Positions 18,042 through 29,359 are shown, counted from the first letter of the stretch. The stretch is 64,000 bases of DNA from Phyllobacterium trifolii (GCF_014192095.1 NZ_JACHXN010000003.1:1-64000), one strand, 5' to 3'. Translations and numbers: made by a program. The notes: generated by a model not told the origin, from the sequence alone.

Positions 18042-18884
18042 ATGTCTATTCGCCTGATTGGCGCTCTCTCGAGCGCACTGTTTTTTGCGGGATCAACTGC
18101 AGTTTTTGCTGATGAGTATTATCCGGACAGCCAGCCAACCAGTAGCACGCGCGGGGATCATTGGTGGTCGGGTGACTGGTATCTGACGCTTGGTGCCAAA
18201 GGCTTCGTTGCTCCAAAGTATGAAGGCGCCAAGGACTATATGCTCAGCGCTGCCCCGGTTATCTCCCTTGGCCGTGCAGGTAAGTCGGTTCGTTTTTCTT
18301 CGCTCAACGACAATGCCTCCCTCGGTTTCATCGACACAGGCGTTTTCCGGGCTGGTCTCACCGGTAAACTGATTACCGGACGCGACCGTGGTGACTCTGA
18401 CGATCTCAAAGGCCTTCACGATGTCGACTGGGGATTCGAGCTCGGTGGCTTTGCAGAATTCTATCCGACAGACAATATTCGCGGCCGGGTCGAGGTGCGG
18501 CGCGGTATCGGCGCTCATGACGGCGTCGTTGCCGATTTTGCCATCGATGCTTTCAAGGACATAACACCGACAGTGCGCGTGTCTGCGGGTCCGCGTGCAA
18601 CCGTTGCCTCCAAAGACTATTTCGAGGAATATTATGGCGTGACTGCCAGTGAGTCAGCGGCATCGGGCCTCGCACGGTATTCGCCGGGCGGTGGCCTGAA
18701 ATCGCTTGGCGTCGGCGGTCAAATCACTTGGCAGACCACCGACAAGATAACCACGAGCGCCTATGCCGAATATAGCCGGTTGATGGGACCAGCGGCAGAT
18801 TCAAGCCTTGTCAGGGAGCGCGGTTCGGCCAATCAGGCGACACTGGGCGTGCAGGCAACCTACCGCTTCGACTTCGCGCTTTAA
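18042..18884 (+). CDS. MipA/OmpV-family outer-membrane protein
   Basis: The 280-residue protein has a signal peptide ending STAVFADEYY and a beta-rich body typical of the MipA/OmpV family. The repeated patterns include LTLGAKGFVAPKYEGAKDY and a final aromatic residue set, TYRFDFAL. E. coli MipA scaffolds the murein hydrolase MltA and a peptidoglycan synthase; many other members are simply outer-membrane proteins induced by osmotic or antibiotic stress. It is monocistronic, with a perfect palindrome in its upstream region. Confidence 0.85.
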   Translation: MSIRLIGALSSALFFAGSTAVFADEYYPDSQPTSSTRGDHWWSGDWYLTLGAKGFVAPKYEGAKDYMLSAAPVISLGRAGKSVRFSSLNDNASLGFIDTGVFRAGLTGKLITGRDRGDSDDLKGLHDVDWGFELGGFAEFYPTDNIRGRVEVRRGIGAHDGVVADFAIDAFKDITPTVRVSAGPRATVASKDYFEEYYGVTASESAASGLARYSPGGGLKSLGVGGQITWQTTDKITTSAYAEYSRLMGPAADSSLVRERGSANQATLGVQATYRFDFAL

Positions 18885-19156
18885 GCGGTTGAGGCGGCGC
18901 ACGCGAAGTTTATTGCGCCTCCCTCTTTATTCTATGAGCGGTGATTGCTAAAAGCGCGGCATGAAAACCGTTTGCTGGACTGGCGCGCAGTCCATACCTA
19001 TTCAGGCGATACGAATTACTGGCCCGGCCTTGCCGCGTTCCTGAAGCTTCGGCTTTGCGGTGCGGAAGGTCCGGGGCGGCGCCTTTGCGCTCTAATATGA
19101 TTTCTTCGAATCTTGCCCGCTGCGATAACGCGCGGGCCCCATCACAAGCTGGTAAA

Positions 19157-22075
19157 ATGACTGATACGTCCACGACACTCGACTATTCGAAAACACTCTA
19201 TCTGCCGCAGACGGACTTTCCGATGCGCGCCGGGCTGCCTGCCAAGGAACCGGAATTCGTCGCACGCTGGCAGGAGATGAACCTCTATAAAAAGCTACGC
19301 GAAGACGCGAATGGGCGTCCGCTCTATGTCCTGCATGATGGTCCCCCCTATGCCAATGGCAACATCCATATCGGCCACGCTCTGAACAAGATCCTCAAGG
19401 ACGTCATCACCCGCTCGTTCCAGATGCGCGGCTATGACTCCAATTATGTGCCCGGCTGGGACTGCCACGGCCTGCCGATCGAATGGAAGATCGAGGAGCA
19501 GTACCGCGCCAAGGGCAAGGACAAGGACGACGTGCCGATCAACGAATTCCGCAAGGAATGCCGTGAGTTCGCCACGCACTGGATCAAAGTCCAGTCGGCG
19601 GAGTTCAAGCGCCTCGGCATCGAAGGCGATTTCGAAAACCCCTACACGACGATGGCCTTCCATGCGGAAAGCCGCATCGCCGGTGAGTTATTGAAATTCG
19701 CCATGTCCGGCCAGCTCTATCGCGGCTCCAAGCCGGTCATGTGGTCGGTGGTCGAGCGGACGGCGCTCGCCGAAGCGGAGGTCGAATACGCTGACATCGA
19801 AAGCGATACGATCTGGGTGAAGTTTCCTGTTGCTGAAGGGCCTCAGGATTTATTGCCTACGTCAGTCGTCATCTGGACCACTACGCCTTGGACAATCCCC
19901 GGCAACCGAGCAGTGAGCTATTCGCCGCGCGTTGCGTATGGGCTGTACGAGGTTGGGTCTGCGGAGAATGATTTCGGTCCCCGTCCAGGTGAAAAGCTGA
20001 TCTTTGCAGATGCCCTTGCCGAAGAATCGGCAACGAAAGCCAAGCTGACCTTCAAGCGTGTCCGGACGGTTTCGGCTGATGAACTTGCAGCGATCACGCT
20101 TGCTCATCCCTTTAAAGGCCTTGGCGGCGGATATGAATTTCCCGTGCCCATGCTGCCCGGCGATCATGTCACCGACGATGCCGGCACAGGTTTCGTGCAT
20201 ACCTCTCCCAGTCATGGCCGCGAGGATTTCGATGCATGGACGGATGCGCGCAGCGATCTTGAAGCTCGCGGCATTTCTTCGGCAATCCCGTTCACTGTCG
20301 ATGATGCCGGCTATTATACAAAGGACGCGCCGGGCTTCGGCCCCGACCGTGAAGGCGGTGCCGCGCGCGTTATCGATGACAATGGCAAAAAGGGCGATGC
20401 CAACAAGGCCGTCATCGACGAACTCATTGCCCGCGACGCATTGTTCGCGCGTGGCCGCCTGAAGCATTCCTATCCGCATTCCTGGCGCTCGAAGAAGCCG
20501 GTGATCTTCCGCAATACACCGCAATGGTTCGTCTACATGGACAAGGACCTCGGCGATCAGACGACGCTTCGTTCGCGCGCGCTTGCCGCTATCGACGAAA
20601 CCCGTTTCGTTCCCGCCGGCGGCCAGAACCGTTTGCGCGCGATGATCGAGGATCGCCCTGACTGGGTGCTCTCACGCCAGCGAGCTTGGGGCGTGCCGAT
20701 CTGCGTCTTCGCCGACGACAACGGCAATGTCCTGAAGGACGACGGCGTCAATTCTCGCATCCTCGAAGCTTTCGAGCAGGAAGGCGCCGATGCCTGGTTT
20801 GCCGAAGGTGCGAGCGAGCGGTTCCTTGGTGAAAAGGCCAATGAGCCATGGACGCAGGTCCGCGATATTCTCGATGTCTGGTTCGATTCCGGTTCAACCC
20901 ATGTGTTTACGCTGGAGGACCGGCCCGACCTGAAATGGCCCGCCGATGTCTATCTCGAAGGTTCGGACCAGCACCGCGGCTGGTTCCACTCGTCGCTGCT
21001 GGAGAGCTGCGGTACGCGTGGTCGCGCGCCATACGACACCCTTGTCACCCATGGGTTCACCATGGACGAAGAGGGGCGAAAGATGTCGAAATCGCTCGGC
21101 AATACGGTGACGCCACAGGACGTAATCAAGGATTCCGGCGCGGATATCCTGCGTCTTTGGGTCATGACGACTGATTATTGGGAAGATCAGCGTCTCGGCA
21201 AGAACATCATCCAGACCAATATCGACGCCTATCGCAAATTGCGCAATACGATCCGCTGGATGCTCGGCACGCTTGCTCATGATAAGGGCGACGAGATCGC
21301 CTATGAGGATATGCCGGAGCTCGAGAAGCTGATGCTGCATCGCCTCGCCGAACTCGATGAGGTCGTGCGCGCGGGCTATGACGCTTTCGAGTTCAAGCGT
21401 ATCACACGCGCGCTTATCGACTTCATGAATGTTGAACTCTCGGCTTTCTATTTCGATATCCGCAAGGACTCGCTCTATTGCGATGCGCCATCGAGCATCA
21501 GACGCAAAGCCTCGCTTCAAGTCGTGCGCTATCTCTTTGACCGCATCGTCACATGGCTGGCCCCGATGCTGCCGTTCACGATGGAGGAGGCTTGGCTGGA
21601 CCTCCACAAGGACGCAGTATCGGTTCATCTTGAGCAGTTCCGCGAAACGCCAAAGGAATGGAAGAACGACGAACTCGCTGCCAAATGGCGCAAGGTGAAA
21701 GATGTTCGCCGTGTTGTAACCGGAGCACTCGAGCTGGAGAGGGCAAAGAAAACCATCGGCTCGTCCCTTGAGGCGGCGCCTGTGGTCTACATTACCGATC
21801 CGGAATTGCTTGCCGCGGTGAAGGGTCTGGACATGGCCGAGATCTGCATCACCAGCGACATCACGATAAAAAGCGAAAAAGCACCTGCGGATGCGTTTGT
21901 CGCCGATGATGTGAAGGGCGTTGCAGTTGTATCTCAACGTGCGACAGGCATGAAGTGTGCCCGTTCGTGGCGGTATACGCACGATGTCGGGTTGGACCCG
22001 GCATTTCCTGATGTTTCAGCCCGTGATGCCGAGGCTCTCCACGAGCTGGAAAAACTTGGAAAGCTAGCTGTTTAG
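19157..22075 (+). CDS. ileS: Isoleucyl-tRNA synthetase
   Basis: This class I synthetase (972 residues) charges tRNA-Ile. HIGH motif: [18 protein letters not shown] motif: [10 protein letters not shown]. The editing domain contains [12 protein letters not shown] start at 19157 ([17 protein letters not shown]); the frame is open upstream to 19055 but that stretch looks non-coding. The C-terminal zinc finger is degenerate. Where the E. coli enzyme has two CxxC pairs, here only KCARSW remains and the second pair is missing ([12 protein letters not shown]). The preceding 270 bases hold no gene or clear T-box. Confidence 0.97.
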   Translation: MTDTSTTLDYSKTLYLPQTDFPMRAGLPAKEPEFVARWQEMNLYKKLREDANGRPLYVLHDGPPYANGNIHIGHALNKILKDVITRSFQMRGYDSNYVPGWDCHGLPIEWKIEEQYRAKGKDKDDVPINEFRKECREFATHWIKVQSAEFKRLGIEGDFENPYTTMAFHAESRIAGELLKFAMSGQLYRGSKPVMWSVVERTALAEAEVEYADIESDTIWVKFPVAEGPQDLLPTSVVIWTTTPWTIPGNRAVSYSPRVAYGLYEVGSAENDFGPRPGEKLIFADALAEESATKAKLTFKRVRTVSADELAAITLAHPFKGLGGGYEFPVPMLPGDHVTDDAGTGFVHTSPSHGREDFDAWTDARSDLEARGISSAIPFTVDDAGYYTKDAPGFGPDREGGAARVIDDNGKKGDANKAVIDELIARDALFARGRLKHSYPHSWRSKKPVIFRNTPQWFVYMDKDLGDQTTLRSRALAAIDETRFVPAGGQNRLRAMIEDRPDWVLSRQRAWGVPICVFADDNGNVLKDDGVNSRILEAFEQEGADAWFAEGASERFLGEKANEPWTQVRDILDVWFDSGSTHVFTLEDRPDLKWPADVYLEGSDQHRGWFHSSLLESCGTRGRAPYDTLVTHGFTMDEEGRKMSKSLGNTVTPQDVIKDSGADILRLWVMTTDYWEDQRLGKNIIQTNIDAYRKLRNTIRWMLGTLAHDKGDEIAYEDMPELEKLMLHRLAELDEVVRAGYDAFEFKRITRALIDFMNVELSAFYFDIRKDSLYCDAPSSIRRKASLQVVRYLFDRIVTWLAPMLPFTMEEAWLDLHKDAVSVHLEQFRETPKEWKNDELAAKWRKVKDVRRVVTGALELERAKKTIGSSLEAAPVVYITDPELLAAVKGLDMAEICITSDITIKSEKAPADAFVADDVKGVAVVSQRATGMKCARSWRYTHDVGLDPAFPDVSARDAEALHELEKLGKLAV

Positions 22076-22082
22076 AGAAGAA

Positions 22083-22112
22083 ATGCGGATTGCTGGATAA
22101 AGTGATCCGCAT
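22083..22112. terminator. Hairpin after ileS
   Basis: ATGCGGAT and ATCCGCAT form an 8-bp perfect stem with a 14-base loop just after the ileS stop. A short T-containing stretch follows but no true T run, so this is a weak terminator candidate. Confidence 0.35.
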
Positions 22113-22136
22113 ATTCCTCTGTAAAACATGCACAGA

Positions 22137-22165
22137 CTTGCTTAATCTAATTGGCCTCATATAAA
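22137..22165 (+). promoter_or_regulatory. Candidate promoter of the lipoprotein gene
   Basis: CTTGCT (22137-22142) and TATAAA (22160-22165) are 17 bases apart. This fits the rhizobial vegetative pattern and lies about 100 bases before the lipoprotein start. Confidence 0.45.
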
Positions 22166-22265
22166 AGGCTTGCCATTGAGTTGCCTGATTTTAGAGGCAG
22201 GGCATAGATCAAGCACAATTGATCGGCAGTCAGAACTGCCCAGACATGGGTTGGAAATAGCGAGT

Positions 22266-22937
22266 ATGGATTTGAACGGACGCATTACGGTTTTTGGTGC
22301 ACTGGTCGCGTCACTGGCCCTTGGCGGCTGCATGTCGTCGCCCACCTATGGTACGGACAAGACTGCTGGCAGCCAGCTCCTTGACGATGTATCGAACATG
22401 GCTTCCTTCGGATCATCCAAGAAGAAAAACCAGATCGCTTACAACCCGCGTCCCGAGCTCGTCCGCCCGGCCGAGGGCAAGGTAGCACAACTGCCGGCAC
22501 CGCAGAATGATGTCGTGACCACCGATAGCGCAAACTGGCCGGAATCGCCCGAGGCGCGGCGCAAGCGCATACGCGACACAGCGACTGCCAACCAGAACAA
22601 TCCGAACTTTACGCCTGAAGTTGAGAACGACATGCCTCTTGCAAAGCAATCTGCAGGCAAGCCGGAATATGGGTTCTTCAACGACAAGTCGCCCGCCAAT
22701 CAAGGATCGAAAAGCAGTGCGGCCGCCGATTTTCGCGCTCGCAAGCTTGCGTCAACAGCCGGATCGCCAACGACGCGTCGTTACCTGAGCGAGCCGCCAC
22801 TCGAATACCGTGCGCCGGCGCCAACCGCTGCAGCCAATGAGCTGGGTGAAGACGAGGCCAAGAAAGAGCGGGAACGTAAAGCCGCTGCCAAAAAAGACAA
22901 AGGCTTTAGTTGGAAAAATCTCATTCCCTGGGAATAG
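22266..22937 (+). CDS. Lipoprotein of unknown function
   Basis: The 223-residue protein has a lipoprotein signal with lipobox LGGC and acylated Cys22. The rest is low in hydrophobic residues, rich in Pro, Ala, Lys and Glu, and ends in a lysine-rich segment followed by GFSWKNLIPWE. It looks largely unstructured, like periplasmic or outer-membrane-anchored linkers. I do not recognise the family. It lies alone between ileS and the broken autotransporter gene. Confidence 0.75.
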   Translation: MDLNGRITVFGALVASLALGGCMSSPTYGTDKTAGSQLLDDVSNMASFGSSKKKNQIAYNPRPELVRPAEGKVAQLPAPQNDVVTTDSANWPESPEARRKRIRDTATANQNNPNFTPEVENDMPLAKQSAGKPEYGFFNDKSPANQGSKSSAAADFRARKLASTAGSPTTRRYLSEPPLEYRAPAPTAAANELGEDEAKKERERKAAAKKDKGFSWKNLIPWE

Positions 22938-23121
22938 AGATTCACCGAGCGCGCGCAGTCTGCAAGGTCACACAATTGTTGAGCCACTATTCCGTGACCG
23001 ACCGCGAAGGTCGTCAAGACCGACAATAATTGCAACTAAGACGGTATTTGCGCACCCTAATACTTAAGTGTTATTATTTCTGACACTAGTCGAAACCCTT
23101 GGGGCGTTGGGGGGTGTTCGA

Positions 23122-25909
23122 ATGATTGTTGTCAGGATGAGGGATAAAACTACTCGTGTCTTGCGCACGGGTCTGACAACGTTCTTTTTTTCCTTGTTTA
23201 CTCTCCTATCTGCGGAACCGGGCGTCGCACAACAAATCGTGACGAGCGGCCAGGTCACGAGCGGAATTCTGACAGCCCCCGGCCCACAGCCCAGTCCTTG
23301 GGATGTGGGATATTTTCTTGATGTCGGCAGCGATCTTATCGGTGGGATCGATGGCGAAGGTTCACTGGTCATTCGCGATGGTGGCGTCGCGTTTCTTTCG
23401 CGTAACGATCTGACTATAACTCGGTTCACGACGGATATCGGGAGCAATACTGCCTCTGTTGGCACCGTTCTCGTGACAGGAGCGGGATCGTCGTTCGATT
23501 ATGGCCATCAGATGGTGATCGGCGGAGCGGGATCTGGGTCTCTTGTCATTGAGAATGGTGCAAGAGTCTTCGATGCCGGCGCGGATTTTAATGGCAGTCC
23601 TGCAGCGACGGCGATCGGATCAGAAGCCGGCGGTTCGGGCTCGGTCCGCGTCGCCGGCGCGGGCTCAATTTGGGAGGCCGGATCCCGGCTAAGCGTCGGC
23701 TTTCGAGGCGTGGGTTCTCTGGATATCATTGAAGGTGGCCGTGTATCGACCGATACGGTCGTCGCTGTAGCGCGATTCTCCGAAGGCAGCGGCACAGTCA
23801 CTGTTCGCGGTGTGAATTCGGTGCTCGATCCCGGCCGCTTCCTGTTTGTCGGACTTGGCGGTTCTGGTTCGCTCTCTGTGCTAGACGGCGCCGCTGTCCG
23901 AAGTCTTGATAAGGTTGATATTGGCGGTGGGGCTGGGGTACCAGCAGAGGGTATCGCGGCTGGCTCAGGCACGGGCATTGCCAATGTCGCGGGCGCTGGG
24001 GCTGCGCTTTCTGCCGCATCGGAACTGACCGTTGGAAATTCCGGTACCGGAACATTGAACCTTGGTAGCGGCGGTACAGTTGCAAGCCCAGTCATAAGCA
24101 TCGCTTCCGAACCTGGTTCGTCAGGCACGCTAAACGTTCTAGGTGGAGCTTTGCAAACAGATAGCATCGCCTTCGGCGCAGGCAGCGGCCGTTTAATCTC
24201 GATCCCGTGACGGATTATGATCTCACTGCTCGCATGAGTGGACCGGGCACATTCAATGTGCTTTCAGGCAACGTGATTCAGACAGGAGACAGCAGCGGGT
24301 TCACTGGCAATACCAATGTTGCGAGGGGCAATCTGTTCGTCAATGGCACACTTGGCGGGACGATCGCTGTTCAAGACAGCGGGCTGTTGAGCGGAACCGG
24401 CACCGTAGGCTCCACGTCAATTAACGACGGTGGTCTTCTGGCTCCGGGCAATTCCATAGGTACGCTACAGGTAAATGGCAATCTCTCGTTCAACCAAGGT
24501 TCGACCTACCAGGTCGAAGTCGATCCGGCTGGCAGCAGCGACAGGACATTGGTCTCCGGAAATGCAACGCTGGGCGGCGCACATGTGGATGTCATCGCTT
24601 CAGCCGGCAGTTGGCGTATCGGTACGGCCTATACCATCCTAACGGCTGCGGGCGGATTGAACGGCAGCGAGTTCGCCGTCGTGACATCGAACCTCCAGTT
24701 CCTCGATCCCGTCCTGACCTATGATCCAAGCAACGTCATGCTGATCCTGCGCCGCAACGACATCGACTTTGCCGAAATCGCGAAGACACCCAATCAACGC
24801 CGTGCCGCAAAATCCATCGACGATTTCATCGCGCTGGATCCAAACCCGGATGACTATCCCCTCATTGGAAAATTGCTGGGATTGGACAAGGCAACCGCAC
24901 CACTGACGATCGCCCAGCTTCCCGGCGAAATCCACGCGTCCCTCAAGAGCGCGTTGCTGGATGACAGCCATTTCATCCGGGATGCGGCCAACAACCGGCT
25001 TCGCGCTGCATTCGAGGCCGTCGCGGCGCCGTCCTTTCCGGTTCTGGCTTATGGGCCAGACGGTGTTGAGCCCCAGGCAGGGACAGGCGATCGCTTCGCC
25101 GTTTGGGGGCAAGGGTTTGGATCGTGGGCGAATTGGAACAGCAATGACCAAGTACCTGGTCTCGATCGGTCCGTCGGCGGCTTTCTCATTGGCGGCGACG
25201 TGCCGTTTGGTGAGAGTGTCCGCGTCGGAGCGTTGGCTGGTTACAGCCGCACATCAACGAACCTGGCCTGGGTGCTTCAGCCGATGTCGATAATTATCAT
25301 CTAGGTATCTATGGCGGTGCCCAGTTTGGGACTCTCAACTTGCGCTCGGGTGCAAGCTATACGTGGCATGCCATCGACACCAATCGTCTGGTCCAGTTCA
25401 CAGGATCGCAGGAACGTCTGTCTGCCAACTACGATGGTGGAACGGCACAGGTCTTTGGCGAATTGAGCTATGGAGTTCAGGTCAAAAGCATTGCTCTCGA
25501 GCCCTTCGCAAATCTGTCCTATGCCAATCTGCATGTTGACAGTTTCGCTGAAAAGGGTGGTTCGGCTGCGTTAACCGGTGCTTCGTCGGACACCGATGTG
25601 ACATTTACCACGCTGGGATTGCGCGCCTCAAAGCAATTGTTGTTCGGCGATGCCACGGCGACGCTTCGGGGGATGGCAGGCTGGCGGCATGCCTACGGCG
25701 ATGTCACGCCGTTATCGTCGCTTGCATTTGCCGGTATGGATAGCTTCGAGATATCGGCATTGCCGATCGCTCGGGATGCTGCGCTGGTCGAGGTGGGTTT
25801 GGACATTGATCTTGCGCCGACCACCACATTTGGCTTTTCCTATCGTGGGCAGATTGCCAGCGAAGTGCAGGATCATGGTGTCAAAGCCGATCTGACAGTG
25901 CGATTCTAG
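23122..25909 (+). pseudogene. Autotransporter (type V secretion) gene broken by two frameshifts
   Basis: Three consecutive frames together encode one autotransporter of about 930 residues. Part one (to about 24195) has a signal region and passenger repeats of the GSGSLVIENGARV type, with about six variants. Part two (to about 25262) ends the passenger and starts the beta-domain (RFAVWGQGFGSWANW). Part three (to 25909) completes the barrel with the C-terminal phenylalanine (KADLTVRF). Adding one T to the TTT at 24192-24194 restores GRFNLDPVTDYDL. Adding one C to CC at 25262-25263 restores TNPGLGASADVDNYHLGIYGG. The gene is therefore either decayed, phase-variable or mis-sequenced at two short homopolymers. 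Neighbouring genes are intact, which argues against generally poor sequence. Confidence 0.85.
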
Positions 25910-25920
25910 CAACGAGAATT

Positions 25921-26979
25921 GTGGAACCGATTGATGCTTTCGTTTACAAGGGGAGCGCGTCGCTTCCATCTTCCCATCGAGGACCGCAACAATTGTTCAT
26001 TCTGCGATTTCTTGGCCTGATCATCCTTATAATTTTGACGCTTATTGGCTTTCTGTGGGGAGGGTTTGCACTCTGGTATCAATTGCCGTTTGGCATTGCC
26101 GGTAATATTGGTTGCCTGTTGCTCTGGGCGGCGATCGCTTTCGCCGTCCTTTGGCTAGAGTTCAAGGGCCGTGCCTGGCGCGCACTTATTGTGCTGGTTC
26201 CGGTCATGGTTGGCCTCGGCTATTGGTGGAGCACCATCACACCCTCGTTGAATCGTATTTGGGCCGATGATGTTGCGCAGACCGTCACCGGCTCACTCAA
26301 CGGCAACTTTGTAACGCTATCCAACATTCGCAACTTTGAATGGCGTACGCCGGCTGACTACACACCGCGCTGGGAAGTTCGAACTTATGATCTTCAAGAT
26401 CTGGAGTCCGTCGATCTGTTCCTGTCCTATTGGTCGAACCCCGCCATCGCCCACACGCTTGTCAGTTTCGGGTTCAACAATGGCGACCATGTTGTTTTCT
26501 CCGCAGAGATCCGCAAGGAGCGTCATGAAACGTTCTCGGAAATCGGAGGTTTCTTCAAGGAATTCGAGCTGGCGATGATTGCCGCCGACGAGCGCGATAT
26601 CATTCGATTGCGTACCAATATCCGCAAGGAAGACGTTTATCGCTATCGCATCAATCTCAAGCCGGAGATGCGACAGGCACTCTTCCTGTCCTATATCGAC
26701 AACGCCAATCATCTGGCGAGCACAGCAAAATTCTATAATACGATAACCGCCAACTGCACGACGGTAATTTTCGACATGGTCCGTGCCATAACTCCGGAAT
26801 TGCCGCTCGATTACCGGGTCATTCTGTCAGGTTATTTGCCCGGTTATCTTTACGATATCGGCGCCATCGATCGTCACGGACCATTGGACGAGACGATAAG
26901 AGCAGCTTCGATCAACCAGCGAGCTCAGGATGCTGCCTCAGATATGGATTTTTCCGCGAAGATCAGGGTGGAAAACTAG
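25921..26979 (+). CDS. DUF4105-domain membrane protein
   Basis: The 352-residue protein has two to three N-terminal membrane segments and a large soluble domain with the DUF4105 pattern (TPRWEVRTYDLQDLESVDLFLSYW, HTLVSFGF, TANCTTVIFD with a cysteine). DUF4105 proteins resemble papain-like enzymes and lie on the periplasmic side; no activity is established to my knowledge. The longest start is GTG at 25921. A TTG at 25993 preceded by GAGGA would start directly at the first membrane segment and is a good alternative. It converges on tadA with a 4-base overlap. Confidence 0.78.
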   Translation: MEPIDAFVYKGSASLPSSHRGPQQLFILRFLGLIILIILTLIGFLWGGFALWYQLPFGIAGNIGCLLLWAAIAFAVLWLEFKGRAWRALIVLVPVMVGLGYWWSTITPSLNRIWADDVAQTVTGSLNGNFVTLSNIRNFEWRTPADYTPRWEVRTYDLQDLESVDLFLSYWSNPAIAHTLVSFGFNNGDHVVFSAEIRKERHETFSEIGGFFKEFELAMIAADERDIIRLRTNIRKEDVYRYRINLKPEMRQALFLSYIDNANHLASTAKFYNTITANCTTVIFDMVRAITPELPLDYRVILSGYLPGYLYDIGAIDRHGPLDETIRAASINQRAQDAASDMDFSAKIRVEN

Positions 26980-27428
26980 AGTCTTTTGGTACGAAAGAAC
27001 TCCTTGAGCATGACTTCTACTTCCTGTTCCTGAAAGCCGGAATATACCTCCGGTGCATGGTGGCAGGTCGGCTGAGCAAAAAACCGCGCACCGTTTTCCA
27101 CGCCGCCGCCTTTGATGTCCTGTGCGCCGTAGTAGAGCCTCCTTATACGGGCGAAAGAAATCGCCGCCGCACACATGGTGCAGGGCTCCAACGTCACGTA
27201 GAGATCGCAACCGGTGAGGCGTTCGTCATCAAGGATCTGACAGGCTTCGCGGATAACAAGGATTTCCGCATGTGCTGTTGGATCGTTGAGCTCGCGCGTG
27301 CGATTGCCCGCCTGCGCCACGATTGTCCCATCCTTGACCAGGACCGCACCGATCGGCACCTCGCTGCGCGTCGCGGCGTCATGCGCTTCGGCAAGGGCCA
27401 CACTCATTGGATCAGTTTTTTGGTTCAC
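26976..27428 (-). CDS. tadA: tRNA-specific adenosine deaminase
   Basis: TadA converts adenosine 34 of tRNA-Arg(ACG) to inosine. The 150-residue protein has the deaminase zinc motif HAE (His53, Glu55 as proton shuttle) and PCTMC (Cys83, Cys86). The family fingerprint GARFF near the C-terminus is present. It is divergent from the pseudouridine synthase gene, so two RNA-modification genes face away from each other here. Length and motifs are standard. Confidence 0.95.
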   Translation of the reverse strand: MNQKTDPMSVALAEAHDAATRSEVPIGAVLVKDGTIVAQAGNRTRELNDPTAHAEILVIREACQILDDERLTGCDLYVTLEPCTMCAAAISFARIRRLYYGAQDIKGGGVENGARFFAQPTCHHAPEVYSGFQEQEVEVMLKEFFRTKRL

Positions 27429-27506
27429 GCGGCGCTCATCGTCCAGAATTTACTCGCAAGAAAACCTCATAGCTGTTAGTGAGCGCTGCTGAAAGGCAAA
27501 CATTCC

Positions 27507-29348
27507 ATGACAAGTTCAAATGATGACGGGAAGGGCGGCAAACGTCCCTTTGAAAAGCGCAGCTTCGACAAGCGAGGCAATGATGGCGATCGCGCCAGAG
27601 GCCCACGCAAGTTCGACGGCGCCGCTCCCGCCAAGCGCGGAGTCGACCAGCGCAAATCGCCGCGTGACGAAGCACCGGCCGAAGAAGGCGAGCGTATAGC
27701 CAAGCGCTTGGCACGCGCCGGCATAGCCTCTCGGCGCGAGGCCGAAACGATGATCGCTGCGGGCCGCGTGTCCGTCAATGGCAAGCGGCTCGAAAGCCCG
27801 GCCATCAATGTCATGCCTGCCGATCGCATCGAAGTCGATGGCAAGCCTTTGCCGCAAAAGGAACGCACACGTCTTTGGCTCTACCACAAGCCCGCAGGTC
27901 TCGTAACGACCAACCGTGATCCGGAAGGGCGCCAGACCGTCTTTGAATCCTTGCCAAAGGATATGCCGCGCGTTCTTTCCGTCGGTCGTCTCGATATCAA
28001 CACGGAAGGGTTGTTGCTTCTCACCAATGATGGCGGCCTGTCTCGCGCTCTTGAACTGCCGTCCACCGGCTGGCTCCGCCGCTATCGTGTTCGTGCTCAT
28101 GGCAGCATTACCCAGGAAAAGCTCGATACGCTCAAGGATGGCATTGCAGTCGATGGCGTCTTCTACGGCGCGATAGAAGCGACCCTGGAACGCGAACAGG
28201 GCTCGAACGTCTGGATCATGGTTGGCTTGCGCGAAGGTAAAAACCGCGAAGTCAAAAATGTGCTTGGCGCACTTGGACTTTCAGTCAACCGGCTGATCCG
28301 CATTTCCTACGGACCGTTCCAGCTCAGCGATCTGCCGGAAGGCTCGGTGCGCGAAATGAATGGTCGAACCTTGCGCGACCAGCTTGGCGAACGGCTGATC
28401 GAGGAATCCGGTGCGGATTTCGAGGCACCGATTATTAACGTGTTCTCCAATGATGCGGTGAAGGGTGAGGCGGTCCAGCAACCGAGCGAGCGTCCGGAGC
28501 GCCGCGCATCCGAATGGATTTCCAGCGCTCCTGTCGCCAAGGCCCGAGGGCCGCGTAAATCGAAGGACGAGAAGCGTGAGGAGTCCCTCTCACGCTGGAC
28601 GACGGATCGTAATGAGCGGCCGGTAGTGCCCCGCAGCGCTCGTGAGGATCGCCCTGCACGCGCGCCACGCGAAGACGATCGAAAGCCGCGCGCCCAACAC
28701 GGCGTGTCATCGAAAGCTGATCGGGAGCGCAAGGAAGACGAAGCCGCAGCTCCGCGCAAGTCTCGCGGCGCCAATGTCTGGATGGCGCCTGGCGCGCGTC
28801 CGATGGGTAAGGCGAGGGCGAAGGCCGTGGCAGCGCGAGAAGAGCGAAACCGTTCGGACAGCCCGCGTGCCGACAAGCCGAAGCGTTTCGGCGAAGGCTC
28901 CGCTCGGCCTGCCGGTGACCGTCCTGCCGGTGATCGCCCCACCGGCGGCCGTTCGTCAGCTGGTTATGCCGGCGACAAGCCGCGCAGTTTTTCTCCACGC
29001 TCCCCACGAAGCGAAGGCGACAGCGCCGAACGACCGAAGCGCGCATTCAGCGCGGCAAGGCCGGAAGGATCGAGGGACGGACCTCGTCCGGATCGCCCGC
29101 CACGCGTCGGCAAGCGGGAGCGTGCCGAATTGAAGGAGCGGGAAGCGAGGGGTGAGCGTCCAGCTCAGGGTGATCGCCCAGCGCGTGCCGAACGTCCATA
29201 CGGGGCAAGCGGCAAGCCGACGCGATCGGCCGGCCGTCAGGATGGCAAAAGCGGAGACCGGCCATATGGCGGGCCCAAAGGTCCACCGAGAGGCCGGACC
29301 GGTGGCGGCGCAAGTCGTTCTCCGCGTGGCGACAAACCCAAATCCTAG
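27507..29348 (+). CDS. RluB/RsuA-family pseudouridine synthase with long basic tail
   Basis: A pseudouridine synthase that modifies 23S or 16S rRNA. Layout: charged N-terminus (1-60), S4 RNA-binding domain (about 62-115, [18 protein letters not shown]), catalytic domain with [17 protein letters not shown] and catalytic Asp163, ending near residue 310. A roughly 300-residue Arg/Asp/Pro-rich extension follows to residue 613, with short repeats such as [11 protein letters not shown]. Enteric RluB is about 290 residues, so half of this protein is extension. It is likely unstructured and RNA-binding or assembly-related. rsmD follows after 11 bases. Confidence 0.9.
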   Translation: MTSSNDDGKGGKRPFEKRSFDKRGNDGDRARGPRKFDGAAPAKRGVDQRKSPRDEAPAEEGERIAKRLARAGIASRREAETMIAAGRVSVNGKRLESPAINVMPADRIEVDGKPLPQKERTRLWLYHKPAGLVTTNRDPEGRQTVFESLPKDMPRVLSVGRLDINTEGLLLLTNDGGLSRALELPSTGWLRRYRVRAHGSITQEKLDTLKDGIAVDGVFYGAIEATLEREQGSNVWIMVGLREGKNREVKNVLGALGLSVNRLIRISYGPFQLSDLPEGSVREMNGRTLRDQLGERLIEESGADFEAPIINVFSNDAVKGEAVQQPSERPERRASEWISSAPVAKARGPRKSKDEKREESLSRWTTDRNERPVVPRSAREDRPARAPREDDRKPRAQHGVSSKADRERKEDEAAAPRKSRGANVWMAPGARPMGKARAKAVAAREERNRSDSPRADKPKRFGEGSARPAGDRPAGDRPTGGRSSAGYAGDKPRSFSPRSPRSEGDSAERPKRAFSAARPEGSRDGPRPDRPPRVGKRERAELKEREARGERPAQGDRPARAERPYGASGKPTRSAGRQDGKSGDRPYGGPKGPPRGRTGGGASRSPRGDKPKS

Positions 29349-29359
29349 GACCTGAAGCC

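Noticed and set aside
18885-19156. A T-box or other tRNA-responsive leader before ileS
   Set aside because: Only a small GGACT/AGTCC hairpin is visible. The T-box core sequence is absent and T-boxes are not expected in this group.
20894-21982. A 362-codon minus-strand frame in ileS
   Set aside because: It is antisense to the synthetase between and beyond the catalytic motifs. No domain or start context was found.
28905-28960. Short near-repeats of about 15 bases in the pseudouridine synthase tail, considered as a CRISPR-like array
   Set aside because: The units are codon-level repeats ([11 protein letters not shown]) in frame inside a protein gene, with no regular spacers and no cas genes.
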